A DNA stretch of 64,000 nucleotides from the NCBI GenBank assembly GCA_900618425.1, contig UZAN01039732.1, forward strand, positions 48,684-112,683, read 5' to 3'. Shown in pieces: positions 11,400 to 24,561 of this stretch (its first letter is position 1; each line of letters starts with the position of its first letter). The notes beneath the pieces were generated by a model. That model did not search any database. It was not told the DNA's origin and saw only the letters and a list, made by a program, of their open reading frames with translations. The DNA comes from Echinostoma caproni. Taxonomy: Eukaryota; Platyhelminthes; Trematoda; Plagiorchiida; Echinostomatidae. Both the position numbers and the translations under genes were made by a program.

Positions 11400-13325
11400 G
11401 TGTTTGCATTTCGCCGACAATCTTGGATTCATGGCGCCTTTTGTCGTCTGGTAGGTATGTTGCAACTTCCCTCCCACGATTACTTTGTTTGCCAGTGTTT
11501 CCTTGCACAATCTCGTCTCGCCATTGTTCTGATTCACCGCTCCCTCGTCGTTAATTTGCGCGTCGTCTGTTATGTCTCGTAAAAAGTACGAGCCCGGGGG
11601 AAGTCCTGTCGTGCACTCGTGTCGACTATATTAGGCGGTGCAGACAATGTGTGGTAGAACAGAGACGTGAACCCGCAACTAAATCATGGGCCATTTGATG
11701 TGAGTCTTGCCAGTAACCCAACTAAAGTCCATTTTCTACTTCAAAAAGCGCTCAAGACTACAACTAAACATTTTTCGCTCTAAGTAGTCACTGTTTTTTG
11801 TTTTTGAGCTGTTCCGCCACAATTGCTTATCACGTTTTATAGTGTCGTGTGCTGTCCAAATGTAATTGGTTTGTGACTGGTGAGTGTGTGTAAAAACCTT
11901 TCTCTTGGAGTCTTCGATTATATCTATTTGTATTTTCGAATTTTTCAAAATAGATAACAATTTTTGATGAAAACCACACTTGCATGATGTTAGTCTGAAG
12001 CATCATACAAACAGACTTCCTTGAGAAATCGTGTGAGGGTAAGGGTCAACATTTCTGGTTTGATTATTATTTTAGACAACTTTCTACTACTCCGATTCAG
12101 AAACAAATTCTATTCATTTCGTGATCTGCTATTAATAAAGACTTTATTTTCTTTTTGCCTTTTAAGGAGTAATCTGTGTTATTTGAATTTTTTCTCTCTA
12201 ATCGTAGTAGGTTCAATGAAGTGATGAAGTTCTTTCTATCCTGATCAGTTTTCTTGGGAACATGAGACATAACAGAAAATAGGGAGATTAAATTTTTTTC
12301 TGCGCTCATATCTTTTAACCAAATCAATCTACGTGAAATCTAAACACTTGTTATCTTGGTTGCCTATAGATGAACCAACACTGATTTTAATTCAGAGAAT
12401 GTTCAAAAAACAATAATGAACGTCTCAATACTAATAAAGTGCTTCGCGTACCTGAATCGACCTCTATAAATGTAATTGGGAATCATTGATAAAAATACAA
12501 ATATATTCAAAACTCTATTATGAATGACTGCTTCACTCCAAGGAGAACAATGAACAAACCATACCGAACGATTTTCTGAGGATATATATGAAGTAATTTG
12601 CTAAATTGCCATTATCACGAAAGTAAGAAGAATTATCGCGATCACTGGATGTGATAAATTCCACTATTTCGTTGTTCCTCATCGCCTTTGTATATACATT
12701 CAAATCACACTCATCTAAAAGAGTGACAGATAGTCACAAGGTAGCCATATGCTATGGTTCGCTGAGGCAGCTGACCGATTTACGTAAACAGCCCGAATAC
12801 TTGGTCCCTCCTCGCGCTGCCCTGATAGATGTTACTGCCTTTCTCCATCTCCCCATCCTGAAGTGATTAGGCTTCAGTCCGGTTTCAATTGGTGACCTTT
12901 GGACTTCGTATTGATTGGGTTCTCTTCCCCGTGTGTTCACCCGTCCCCAAACCTTTGACTCTTTTAACCAAAGTAGATGTGCATGTATGTACACAGCTAA
13001 TAAGAATACCGCGAAATAGTTGGATTCAACACATCCTGTGATCATGATATTCCTTGCTCTCGCGAAAATGTTGAAGGTAACCAGTTGCATAAATTTCCAT
13101 TGTAGACCAAAAATGATAATAATAACAATAAAGCTGTCCCTGGGGTGTCTGGCAACTTCACGTTGTTGAGATTGGTTAATCGATTATTACCTCAGAAATA
13201 TACAGCTGTATTTTTCGTTGGTTAGATTTCATCTCACCATCGGCGTGAATTCGTAGACAATTTAGGATCAAACCCAGGCTTATTATTACGGTTTTACCTA
13301 CTCACGAGATAAATATCCTACGAGC
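11400..13325. other. Unassigned sequence with two GC-richer, repeat-like patches
   Basis: Patches at about 11400-11640 and 12750-12960 are visibly richer in G and C than the flanks, as is typical of retroelement relics in AT-rich worm DNA. The second lies in a 112-codon open frame on the minus strand (12752-13090) whose arginine/glycine-rich C-terminal half has no motif I know. A short (TAA)n-like tract sits at about 13108-13124. The rest is featureless. Confidence 0.35.
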
Positions 13326-13329
13326 TGGT

Positions 13330-13440
13330 TGATGTTTAAACAAGTGCTAGACTAGCGTTCCACGTGAGAGGTCCGCGATTTGATGATCAGTTTTGTTCGA
13401 TAGATTCATGTAGTTAATGAAACCCAACCGGGTACAAAAG
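13330..13440 (+). repeat. tRNA-derived SINE, copy 1
   Basis: The block GCGTTCCACGTGAGAGGTCC followed by a B-box-like GATTTGATGATCAG resembles the anticodon/T-arm half of a tRNA-derived SINE head. The sequence after it (CAGTTTTGTTCGATAGATTC, then GAAACCCAACC) matches the sequence after the tRNA-like part at 35.9 kb. This shared body argues for two copies of one SINE family rather than two chance tRNA resemblances. The 5' part of the head (A box) is poorly preserved. Confidence 0.5.
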
Positions 13441-13444
13441 AAAA

Positions 13445-15740
13445 ATATATTGATTTCTAGTCTTCTAGTTACCACATCGCATGCTCTCTTCCAGGTGTGA
13501 TTCACTACATGATGGAATGAACTTCCCACACATCCACTATTTTTTGTATTAAACCAAAAGGCCACGGGTTTCATGGATTTATCAGCTCTACCTTCCAGCA
13601 TCATTTTGTTTTTCTGATTGAGATTCGAATCTCTATCTCTATTCTGAGAACCCGAAGACCAGAATGGATTTTTGAAAATAATAACGTTTTATTAAGTTAT
13701 CTGACTTTGATTATGGTTACATTAGTTTTTATTCATCAAAGAATTTGTGAGCACGCTATGATTAATAATTTTCAAGAAGAAATGGCATAGAATCACGCTG
13801 TACTTTGTTAATGTACGATTTTGTGATGGAAACAAAAAACTAAGCTATTTTCACAAATTTTATGGATATCAAGTAGGAGGTCAAAATAAAATTTCGGATT
13901 TGGCGTCACGGTTGGAAAACTTCTGATACAATAATAATTCAGTAATATAGCCGGAAAATGTATAGGGTGTTCCAATCATGACAAGATTATGTGTTCATTT
14001 ATTGACGGTTTCACGAACCTTTTCATGATGTGTGCGCAAACGGTCATGAGCGTGTTAAGATATGAGGAAATGAGGTAAATAAGGTATGTCTGGCACTTTA
14101 GGGGGAAAGGAACACCTTAGTGTAGCCTTTTATGATAAAAGTTGCTAGTGATCATTGCTTTGAGGAGGGGATAAACGCAAAGATCATTGTGAAGTCATTA
14201 TTATAAGCATTGCAAAGTTTACTGCTGATGGTAACATTATGCCACTTTGAAATGTAAAAGGGACTGTTGAAATACAAGTGTTCTTGCTTTATGTTTATGG
14301 AGATCTTAAAAAGCGGATTGAAATGGGTATTCCATTAACAAGGTAACTTTTGTATGTGACTAGATTTACACTTCGTAAACATTTGTTATTCTCCGCATTT
14401 ATGTTGACATACTGAAAAGAATGTAACTTCCAATGTCTATGACATCCTCAATCAACAATGAGTTAATTTTGACTGATAAATTGTCAGTTGATTCACCCCA
14501 AACTTGACATTACTCGTATTTGTCAAATGAAACACAGACCTGTCATTGCAATGGGGTACTGGATGCGAGAGAATATTCAGAGTGAAAAAACGGGACCAAA
14601 TAATACGACCAAGTGAAAGAATCACGCTTGGAAGTCGTTACATGCCACTACCATAAACATAATATAATAGAACATGTATGGTTCACCACCAAAACGTACG
14701 TTTTAAAGTTTCTGAGAGGAAAATAATTAAAAAAACATGACAATAATCTGGGGATAACAATTTTCATACTGTGCTGGGTATGCATGTATTACTGAAATAT
14801 TTATGAGTTACGTATTTTGACACAATCTAAGTCGTGTGCATCAAAAAAGAAATCACAACTACCTACCCATCAAATTAGACAGAAATTTATTCACATATCA
14901 CACATGTTTTATGGCTCGAATTTGTATCGTGAACCACTTAAAGGAGTGTTTCTGCAAAATAAGAAATTAATGAACGGTACACGCGAACTGCTGTTCGTTA
15001 TGATCTACAGATAAATTAGGGTAGAAGAAAAATGCTTCAAGTTAACTGGTTTGTTTTGCTCGAATACATGAGGAATCTCATATAAGATGGTTGTTCGTGA
15101 CCATTCTGAGTGAAACTGAGGTTCGCACTAATAAAGCACAATAAAAATAAAGCACAATCACAGATTTCATAAGCTAAGGAGCCGGAACTTCACAACCGTA
15201 AATCCTCTTATCCGCATGAATTTAACAAGTCTCATATTGTGCAAATTTGGGTTTAATTCTGTTCCGCGGATTAATTATCCCCTATAAAATACGTCAGTCA
15301 CCGCGGGTAAGTGCAGCGGAAGTGTTTGCATAAAATCTTTCAAAGGCCTAGTGTTTGGAGGTGAATTTGATTCCGAATGAAACTGTTGTGTGCAATATTG
15401 GTATACTCTGTTTAAATGTGAGCCTTGGAGAAATGTGTTCCTAGGAGAGAGGTGTTCCGGTTATTTTCTTTCCTCCTAGGTTCGTTTAATTTTATCATAT
15501 TCAATTGATCAGCAGTTTTGATGAAATATAGTTGATCATATATGCACCGGTTTTATAATATACGGTGAAATCAGAAGGTCCGGAACACCAAAAGATCGTA
15601 TTCTCAAAAGGCAAAGGGCAAAGCTCCAGTTTCACTTCTACAGACACAAGTCAATAAAAACTAGTCTTGATTAGCTTGCATCTCTGCGCAGCTTAAATCA
15701 AACCTTGAAATACAAGCGCATACGCACACAGAATCTGTCC
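13445..15740. other. AT-rich sequence, nothing recognised
   Basis: Only scattered short open frames occur. A perfect 13-base direct repeat (AATAAAGCACAAT at 15130-15142 and 15146-15158) is the only structure noted; it looks like local slippage. Confidence 0.5.
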
Positions 15741-15775
15741 GATTCACGCATGTTTGTGCTCATCTGTCCACTTAC

Positions 15776-15966
15776 TATAGCACGGATACTGGTTAGCTAT
15801 TATGGGGAGAGCCGACTGAATGTATTTGGAAAAGTCAATCCACACTGGACGGGGATGACCGTCACAAAACGATGCTTCCCTTAGAGTTGGGGCCGGAATT
15901 CGCAACTGTCCATTTCGCAATTTAATGTCGCGGGTAGTACACGTAAGCACAGGCGCGTTAACGCTC
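15776..15966 (-). CDS. Possible internal exon, function unknown
   Basis: On the minus strand an open frame of about 63 codons runs into a perfect GTAAGT donor (15775-15770). An AG that could serve as acceptor lies at 15968-15967. The predicted peptide includes TTRDIKLRNGQLRIPAP and WIDFSKYIQSALPIIANQY, which look like ordinary globular protein rather than low-complexity translation. I recognise no domain. The acceptor has a poor pyrimidine tract, and flanking exons were not identified, so this is only a candidate. Confidence 0.25.
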
Positions 15967-16583
15967 ACTGGTCGTCGAAATCACCTGTACGAACAGATGC
16001 AATGCCGCTGGCTCTTCTCCAATACGATTACCCACTACCATACAGACACAAGTTCGATCGTGAAACTAAACTAGCAAATGAGTTGGGCTGGTTGCGTGAA
16101 GCACGAAGTAGGCATTTGTCGTAGAGTGAATAGGCTTGATTGATTGGACTGCGACATTCCGCTTGACTCGCAGTGAGTGCAGTGGATAAATTTCCTAACG
16201 ATGAGAATACCACTGATAGTTGACTGTGTGAAGGAAAACCCGGGAATATAAAGAACCCTTTTGAGTGTGTGCTCTGCATATGGGATATTTTATATCCAAT
16301 GGTTTACTGATTTAGCTTTAGATGAGAATGAATAAACATCACGGGAACTGATGTCGGTCGTTCGGGTCGGAGATGCAATTCGAAATACAATGAATAGATT
16401 ATGTGTGATGTGTTGCGCATAGGTGAAAATGAACCTGAAATATTAGGTAAACAATGTTCCATTTTGGCCATTACTTTCTTAAATTCACCCCTTGTTTTGC
16501 TTCTGATGCAAAGTTTTCAAACACTGATAGATATATTAAACAAAGAGATTGAAACTGACTCTGAACTACAAAGCAATAAACTG

Positions 16584-17024
16584 TTAGTGAGACCTTAAAC
16601 ATGGCCACAGTGTTGTATTTTGTTGAATTATAGCTACATTGTGGTTGATAACACCCTTGTTTTTACATCCCATGTACTCTATATTTCGTTGTAATAACGA
16701 TATTCTTCTATTTGGTCGACACCATTGATGGAATTCAATAAAGCCTGCATGAAAACGTAAAAAGAACACCAACTTCGCCCCCACACATAGATGCAGTTGG
16801 AAAATCAATGAGAAGGAAACACAAAAGGATCGGCATAGAATATCGTGGACATTAAAAGAAGCGTTGAGGTGGATGGTGAATAGCGCTGCGTGAAACATAT
16901 CGGTCAAAGCTCTATATCTGTCATTATTAACAGTAGATATATATGGATGCATTGAAAATAATGTCATAGTCTTTTTCTCAAAGTGAGTTGGGACGGAGTT
17001 AATCATAGTGAACCCAAGTTTCAA
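16584..17024 (-). CDS. 146-codon open reading frame, hypothetical
   Basis: This is one of the longest ATG-initiated frames in the window that is not part of a mobile element. The product is rich in His, Phe, Cys and Asn. A hydrophobic stretch (FCVSFSLIFQLHLCVGAKLVFFLRF) around residues 68-92 could be one membrane segment. No family motif was recognised. A 65-codon open frame on the opposite strand (16401-16598) overlaps its 3' end. In DNA this AT-rich an ORF of this size is uncommon but not impossible by chance, and no promoter or polyadenylation signal supports it. Confidence 0.25.
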   Translation of the reverse strand: MKLGFTMINSVPTHFEKKTMTLFSMHPYISTVNNDRYRALTDMFHAALFTIHLNASFNVHDILCRSFCVSFSLIFQLHLCVGAKLVFFLRFHAGFIEFHQWCRPNRRISLLQRNIEYMGCKNKGVINHNVAIIQQNTTLWPCLRSH

Positions 17025-17029
17025 ATTGG

Positions 17030-18250
17030 AACATTACCATTTCTACAGAATGGCTTACTTAAAAGCTTGCCACCTGTGAGCAAATGGATTATGCAAAACG
17101 AGTTATTTGGATAAGAAAACAAACTCCAGCGTGGCTTACTCAATATTGTTACTTTTTATTCTCCCCCAAAAGAGGATATAAGATACAGAGTTTCGCAATC
17201 ACATCCTTTTGCTGAACAGACATAAAAATTATAGCTTTTTATGGCAAACATGGTGTAAACTAGAAAAATTGGGTCGCAGTTACTGAAACATATGCAAAAC
17301 AGCTTCAGTAGTAGTTGAAATCGTAAGTAATAGGGATTAAACATTGGGCCTGTCAGGTGCAACTTGCAATGAATAAGTCATCCCTGAGTGACACCTTTAT
17401 CCGGGTTCATAGCGCTACTCTAGCGCGCAATGCTCACCTAGCTCTGTGGGTAGGTACCGTGAATGGTTGCTTTCCTAGCCATAAAGCCAAGAATGTGGAT
17501 CACTATCAGTGTAGCATATGACAAGGTTGAATAAACAATGCTGAAAAACTAACTTGAAACACTGCACACTTTTGTGTAAGATGAACTGCTGCATGCTAAA
17601 TTGATATATACGTACAAATATATAATTTCGCTGATAAGTTTGTCAATATAGAAATGGTGCATCGCTTTGAAAGGGCGATTCGTTTATCAGCGTCTTCAAT
17701 ACGATAGGCAAGTCTCCTCGGTAATAACTGTTGGGCACATCCGGCTAATCATCATGCACATAATAGTGACACCATAAAAAATATTCCATGAGGTATACTT
17801 ACGCAGCTTGGCGTAATCTGTTTCCGGAAATGGTGAAAATATCATACATGTATTCAGATTTATATACGTCCAAAGTATAATAAATAGCTAATAGATATTT
17901 TTCGTCAAGGCAACAAAGACAGTACTGCGTAATAATAAGCGGGCACCGAAATTAGCATTCATCAAACAAAGATCTCTACTTATTGCAAAATGAGTATAAA
18001 CATGTTTGCTGATGACTATTTGACATATTGGTGTTTGTGTTCGAAGAACTTGCAGTTGTAGGACATAACATATCAGCATTTGTAAGATGCTATGTTAGAT
18101 CCGTTTTGTTGATAATCATCCTATCCTCTGGAGATTAAAACTCGAAACTCGAAACCGAAGATCAGTTACACAATCATTTGTACAATGCGAAATATAATTT
18201 GCATTTTAACCGGAAACAGCTGCTTCATAAATCCTTGATACTTACAAAAA
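17030..18250. other. No recognisable gene
   Basis: I found no coding or repeat feature on either strand. Confidence 0.5.
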
Positions 18251-18256
18251 TTGCAG

Positions 18257-18693
18257 GTGCCTTGTAAAAGTAGGAAAGTGAAAATAACATTTTTTTATTC
18301 AATAAATAACAGTGGAACATGTGAATCTTCTGTCCTTACAAGTTATTCAAAACTGTTTCTTTGTGTTCACATATTTGAACCAAAGTCGTTCTTCTCTTTT
18401 GATTGGAAAATATTCGCCGATGATCAAACATTTTTCACAGGCCACAAAGCTCAATTTTTGAATATAATTTTGAAAACACTATGGAACACAGACATGAAGA
18501 ATTCCTTTCGGTAAATTTGACGTTGATCAATATGGGACGGAAACTAATCATTATTGTATTGTACCGAAAACATACCACAAACATTTTTTTACCGAAAAAT
18601 AATCAACAGAAACTACTGTATTTGAAAAGAAATTCACCTCCAACCGCAAATTATGAAAACCTTGGTGGGTTATATGCCCGAACAAGTAAGTGA
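18257..18693 (+). CDS. Exon-like open frames, unassigned
   Basis: Two open plus-strand frames overlap in different phases: one to 18514 after a possible acceptor (TTGCAG ending at 18256), and one from 18481 to 18693 that ends at a GTAAGT donor-like site near 18686. The peptides are lysine/asparagine-rich and match no family I know. A frameshift or intron would be needed to join them. A non-LTR reverse transcriptase relic starts about 140 bp downstream on the same strand, so these could be its upstream debris. Confidence 0.2.
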
Positions 18694-18829
18694 ACTATCC
18701 CACAGCATACGTTGTAATAATTGGTGCTTCCGGCATCATGGAACTAAGAAATAATCTTCTCTGAATGCAAAGGGAGGCTGGTTTAGTTAATCGAATGACT
18801 GCAATCTAGTCGCTTTATTTACCAAGTCA

Positions 18830-19345
18830 TGGCTCCATTATCTGCAGACTTTGTGAAGGTCACGTGCAGAAGTATATATTATCCGCATATCAACAGGAAT
18901 TTCGGCCCAAGCTGTCGTTCCTTATTAATTTATTTCTGGCTTGAGATGAAGGAGCAACAGAGGTCGATCATGATGAATCAGTGAACGCTCTGCAAACCGA
19001 CTTTTCCAGAGCATTTGATCCTGAAGACTACAACATGTGACGGCAGAAAATTCACAAGTATGAAATACCGGGACTCGCATTTCGTTGGATGAAGCGATAT
19101 CTTCAGCAGTTAGGTGTTACGGGTAGTTCTCTGGTCCTACTAACCTAACTTGTGGTTTCCACTAGAATCCGTGCTGGTTTCTTCTTCTTTTATGGTCTTT
19201 ATTAACGATCTACCGTAAAATTGTGATTCATAAACATCAATTTTCGCCGACGATGCCAAAATCCGGAACACAGTGACGAAACCTGTTAGCTCAATGACAC
19301 TTCAGAAAAAACTCAGTGCAACTGATCAATGGCCGTTAGAGCCTT
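18830..19345 (+). pseudogene. Non-LTR retrotransposon reverse transcriptase relic, frameshifted
   Basis: Three RT landmarks occur in order on the plus strand but in more than one frame. They are DFSRAFD at 18999-19019 (the aspartate-bearing block A), followed by HKYEIPGLAFRWMKRYL; FINDLP at 19198-19215; and FADDAKI starting at 19243 (the catalytic xADD block). In-frame stops and at least two frameshifts separate them. The order and wording fit the Jockey/CR1 group of non-LTR elements, but the copy differs in sequence from the CR1-like elements at 24.6 and 39 kb. It is inactive. No endonuclease part or 3' tail was found. Confidence 0.75.
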
Positions 19346-20460
19346 AAATAGAGTTCAAACTATCACAATTTATGGGCATTTCTCTCAGATCTGAGACATC
19401 TGGGTTTTCCAAATTAGTCTTTGGAAAAGCCAAACGTGTGTTGTTCATCAGCATACATTCAAATACGTGCTGGGTATACCATTCAAGCGTGGTATTCGTA
19501 GCCATGAGGTTTTGAATAGGCATCCAGAGGGTTGAAGAACTGTATTCCAAGACCAAGGTGGAGATTTACGGGCGCTAAGTGTCTTTGGAAACAGTCAGAT
19601 GTTCACATAAAATGTTTCGCTCCTGATGCATAAAGTGAGACTAATTGAAAACTAATTCACTAGCGTAACGTTGCTGATCCATATCAAATCCAGAGGAGAA
19701 TGAATGTTTCACCGAATCACGTGTTTTTCTCATTGGCACCAGATGTATTTTGCGCTGTGAGGCTGAACAAATATGAACGATATTTTATACAGATGAATGA
19801 AAAATGAAATAATTTACCTTGATCCGCATATTTTACTGGAAGTAGTAATTCAATCAAAAATATGGAACGTGCATTATTGCATATAAGTGGAAGAATTATA
19901 TTGAAACGTTTGGTTTTCAAATTATGCGGATACCGTTTTACCCAGGATTATTTGGTTCGCTAATAAGAATCGAGCGTAGAAACTGGTCTGTGAGCTATCA
20001 TAGACTACGGAGTTGCTCACTCGTTTCCGTCATTTGCAGAACGACTCACACATTGTGAAACGAACCTTACCTTGCATTCGACTGGATTACGTTTGCGTTG
20101 ATAAGGGGCAGTATCACGCCGCAAGCGTACAATACAGTTGCATCAAGAAAATGAAACGACGTAGCTGATAAGGATATTACAAGACTACAAGCTGTTATTC
20201 ATAAAAAAGACTCTTATTTTATTGAAAAATGGTTTGACAGTTTTGTAGAATTCGATATGCGGCAATGCATATCGTGAGAGAAAATGCGTGCAATGTATGT
20301 ATCTGTAAATCAAAACCGTTCCGTTCAGTTTTCTCGATTAGCAACTGGCAAAACGCGAATTAAGTTACTCTCTTGAAGATACATTTTTGAATCTTTTTGC
20401 TCATATATTTGCGACTAATTTTCATCCATTCCTTTTCTCCTTCTCGTTATATGTGTACCT
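19346..20460. other. No recognisable gene
   Basis: Short open frames only (at most 70 codons), without motifs. The first part may be 3' debris of the upstream retrotransposon relic, but I could not show it. Confidence 0.45.
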
Positions 20461-20466
20461 TTATAG

Positions 20467-20579
20467 GGAATTGTTACTGCAATAACGGTGGTGACGTTCT
20501 GACTTGGTGCAGAGAGCATGCTGGCGTACCCAGTTTAGACTTTGTATATACCATTGTAAAGATTCGTAATTATGAATAG
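20467..20579 (+). CDS. Possible terminal exon, function unknown
   Basis: A pyrimidine-rich run (20428-20465) leads to a TTTATAG acceptor at 20466. An open frame follows to TAG at 20577, giving about 37 residues that include CYCNNGGDVLTWCREHAG. The splice acceptor is good. The peptide is short and matches nothing I know, and no upstream exon was found. Confidence 0.22.
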
Positions 20580-20739
20580 AAAACACAAATCTTTCTTTTC
20601 CAAATCTATAATCGCCTGTTGCATTCATGAAACTAAATTGGTGTTTTCGTTTGCTGATTACCTGATGCTGTTTTAGTATTTTGGTAATTTTTTCAATCGT
20701 AATTATTTGGCGGTAAGTACATACCTGCACAGTGCATCA

Positions 20740-23700
20740 CGTAGCAGTATGCGCGTTTAGTGTCGTTGGCATCTAAGTAATCTCCTGAATGTGGATATTT
20801 TTCTATGATAGTCTTCATTCGGCATACAGGGAGGTTTAAATAGCACAGCGCGCTATTGGCTCCGGCAGATGAACTCCGACATTTTCAGGTTCGGAGATGT
20901 AATTCCAAATTGAGAGTGTATTAATTTTATGATCGATATATACTTATTTTGCCGCGAATGAAGCAATGTTCAACCCGCGCAAAGGACTGTAAAATACCAA
21001 ACAACTCACTAAATCATACTTTTTACAGTATTAACTTCCAACTGTTCATTTAACTAAATATTTAAGACAGAAATTGTGTGCAGCGAATCAGCACGACATC
21101 CAATTACGGAAAGCTTAAGTGGAAATGTGGAAATGCAGAAAACATTCGCTATTCAGCTATTGAACAACTGTCGTAGAACATGAAATCCTGTACTTCACCT
21201 ATTTATAAACTAAAACATTTCAGAAAAGATGACAATGCTAGATGATAGATGCAGTAGTATGACCAAATACAATCAGGTATATGAAGTGGAACTATAAAAA
21301 ACTGAAAGACTGAATTATTCCTTTGTTCACACTAAGGTTTTCTGAATGTTGATATTTTGTTCAGCCTATAAAACAAATAGTAATCCTTTTCTACAGCATT
21401 TGTTCACAAACCAAACATCTAGGATCGATTTTCACATACGCCGATGTCTTAACTACACTCTTCATGTTCATGAGTGAGGAAAACCAACCAGAGTACAACA
21501 AATCTGTTTGCTCGGGAATCAGCATTTTCATTTTAAAGTCAAGTGTCTGCTGATTACGCGACAACCGCTCTGGTTTTCAAGACCAAACTTGTGAGATGCA
21601 CGACCTCTGGTACCACTTAGAAAAACAAACTTGTCCCCATCATGACCTATTAAGAAGCGTAGAGAGCCATGTGCACTATCAAGAGAGGTGTTTTTTCTAA
21701 AGGTTGCCTTTAGACTGCATTTGGTTGATGAAAGGTTTTGGTTCTTATTATCGATTAATTCTTAAAGTATATGCAACAGCTGAGTGGCCAATTCTTGACT
21801 CAAACAAGTGTGCAAAACGGTTCTCGCATATGAGAAGACCTTCCAAATGTGAAAGGCATGGACCAATTCAAGGTTAACTATCTGGGGTTTAACTAAGGTG
21901 CTATGACCAGCAAAGTGATGTACTACATTTATCCTTTCCCTTTGTTGCAATCAAGTGCAGTGGTTAATTATCCGAGAGATACTTTTATCAAGGAGAGTAA
22001 ACGAATGGACGTGCGATTAGGCTTGAGAAACTCAAAATTTCTCAGAGCCTTGATTTAGGGCAAATGTTGTATTCGGCGGATTGCTTGGCATTCTTGTTAC
22101 ACATAAATCCTGATTGTGTTGCTTTTATCATCATCATGGTTGTCAGTTAGTCTTCATAGTTTTACTAGTGCAGCAATGGAACACTAGAAAGGATAGGTTG
22201 GTACAAATATAAAAATTGTAAGCATTTAAGTAGCAAGAATATCTCTTTACAATCAGTAATTATCTATTATTCAAAGAGCGCAAAGTAACCGCTTCGAAAT
22301 ACTATATTCCTAACGTAATTTACCTAATTACAAATAAACCGCTAAATTTTACTTAGACTACTCAAACGCGTATTCAGTGATTGTAAAAGTAGTTAATAAT
22401 ATTTTCTTATTTTGTGAAATGTGTTTTAAAACGCACAACTTCCGTGATTATTCAGTGGAAATTTAGTTAAAATATACTCCAGCTGGTAAAGTGTAGATAC
22501 ATTGCATGGATCCTACTTTGTGCTAACTATCACACCTCTGGTTAGTCATGGAAGAGAATAGGTAAATCATTGAACCAGAATCACCTAAGGGAACCTTTAT
22601 GTTGAGTTATTTCTTCATGTATACAATACCCTGATCTTTGTAATCGCTATACAATCTACTACTAACGAAACAGTACGATATGTAGTAAAAATGACACTTT
22701 TTGGGTCAACCGGTCACAATGCGACAAGGAAAGTCCTTGCAGTTTCACAGATCAAATACATTGCACCCGATGCGTCACCTGCCAAACAAAACGACCAGTG
22801 CACAACTGCGTTTGCTGTTTGATGCGTACTTGTTTATAGAATATCCATTCTGATAAACTTGGAGCACTCAATATCCATTAATTTCAATGATGGTGACCAA
22901 ATGCTTTTATTGAGAAGACGAAAAACAGTCCAAATCCGCTCATCGTTTGATTTTCACGCCACGGTAAAGCCCTTATTCTGATCAAAAGTAGGTCAACATG
23001 GCCCCCATTTCTGGTAAACATTCGCATTTACTTTCTTTGAGAGAAAAGTTAACCATAAATCATGATAAAACATTTACTTGGCTCAATAACAACCCTAAAA
23101 ATGAAGGAATAAATCTGTCTTCTTTTTAGGTCTCGATTATTTAGGTTTATCTTTATCTACCGCTCAAGAGTACTTTGACCAACTGATGAGTTAAAGCTAT
23201 CGTCTACATGGAGGAAAACATTGTGTTACATATAGTGCAAACATTATCTTTATGTTGCGGAGCGCTTTAGTGAAAACGCACGTTATCGTCCGCTGGTTCT
23301 CATCTTTAATAAGCATGTAGCATACTTATTCAGGAGGCATTTCGTGAGCTGCCATTGCTTCCCTCTTGTCACGTGATAAAGTCATGCCTGTCACTGGGAA
23401 TTCCAACTAGGTACGTTTTATCTCTTCCTTTTGACCAGATTATGCAAAAGGCCCAGAATATCCCGATTAACTCATGCACACTCAATTCTCGGCCAAATTG
23501 CTCGGAAAGCGGGAAAAAAATTAAGAATAGTGTATGCATCCGCTTGTGTTGGCCTTAAAAAAAAACAAATGTTCCTTCTCCGAGTATAAAACTAGTCAAC
23601 ATATCGTACTTCTTTTCCGATATACCCTGAGTTAGCTGCTACATCGTGAGCTAAAATCGGTTCCTTATGACAAAGTGCATTATCACCCACAATCACTTTC

Positions 23701-24360
23701 TAATATACTATTGAACGTTCTCCCCTTATATTTGAATCTCAATGGTAAGCGTGTTTTAGCAATCGAAAAGCAAAGACACCAAAGCTGATTCCCTTCTGCC
23801 TCTCCAGGCATGGGTCATGGAATCTGTCTTGATAATATTTTATAGATTTTTTCTCAGACCAATTCTCAGTGGTGATGGCCACTCAAATACACAAAAAATA
23901 ATGCATTGATTTCTATGACCTCTCCAGAGATTTTGCTATGAGAACAGGGTTATAGGTCAGGGTCAACCCACACAATCTGTCTCAGATTGATCACTCTGCG
24001 CTCAAAATTAAAGAAAAACCAAGGCAGAATGCTTGTTCATTCCGATCGGGGAATTGAATTCAATCAGGCAGTACCAATTTATTTCGCATAATCGAAGCTG
24101 AACCAGGCAGTTTAGCAAGCATGCTCACCTGAACAGTCACTTTCGTTTTCCCCATGCCAATGATATAAAGTAAAATTACTACCAACCCACCGGGTAGACA
24201 TCATTGCAGGTGTTAATGACCGTACATTGCTTCTATTTCGTAAAATTCATTTTATGCACATATTCGGACAGTTCGGTTGCGTTATTGACATTAAAAAGAC
24301 TATCCAGTGCTAATTATTATATTGAAATCGCTCATCATTGTTTGAGGCGCTCCTAATGAA
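20740..24360. other. AT-rich sequence, nothing recognised
   Basis: 3.6 kb with no open frame above about 70 codons and no transposon motif. Likely intron or intergenic DNA. Confidence 0.5.
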
Positions 24361-24561
24361 AACTTATCTAGAACCACAGGTAATCAGTGACTTGCAGCAT
24401 GCTTGTGGAACCTGAGAAAGTGTCTTTGGAAGAGTTGGTTTGTACGCTCGCCACATCACGTTGTCCCGATACGATAGACGGATAATTCGATAACCAGATC
24501 GATGGCAAACGTGACTTTCTACCGATGCGCACACCTCTAGGCGAAGATCTTCCATGCTTCA

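Noticed and set aside
12752..13090. 112-codon minus-strand frame
   Set aside because: Half of it lies in a GC-richer repeat-like patch; codon composition and Arg-rich tail look like translated repeat rather than a gene.
23184..23215. CTGATGAG at 23184
   Set aside because: No GAAA at the right distance.
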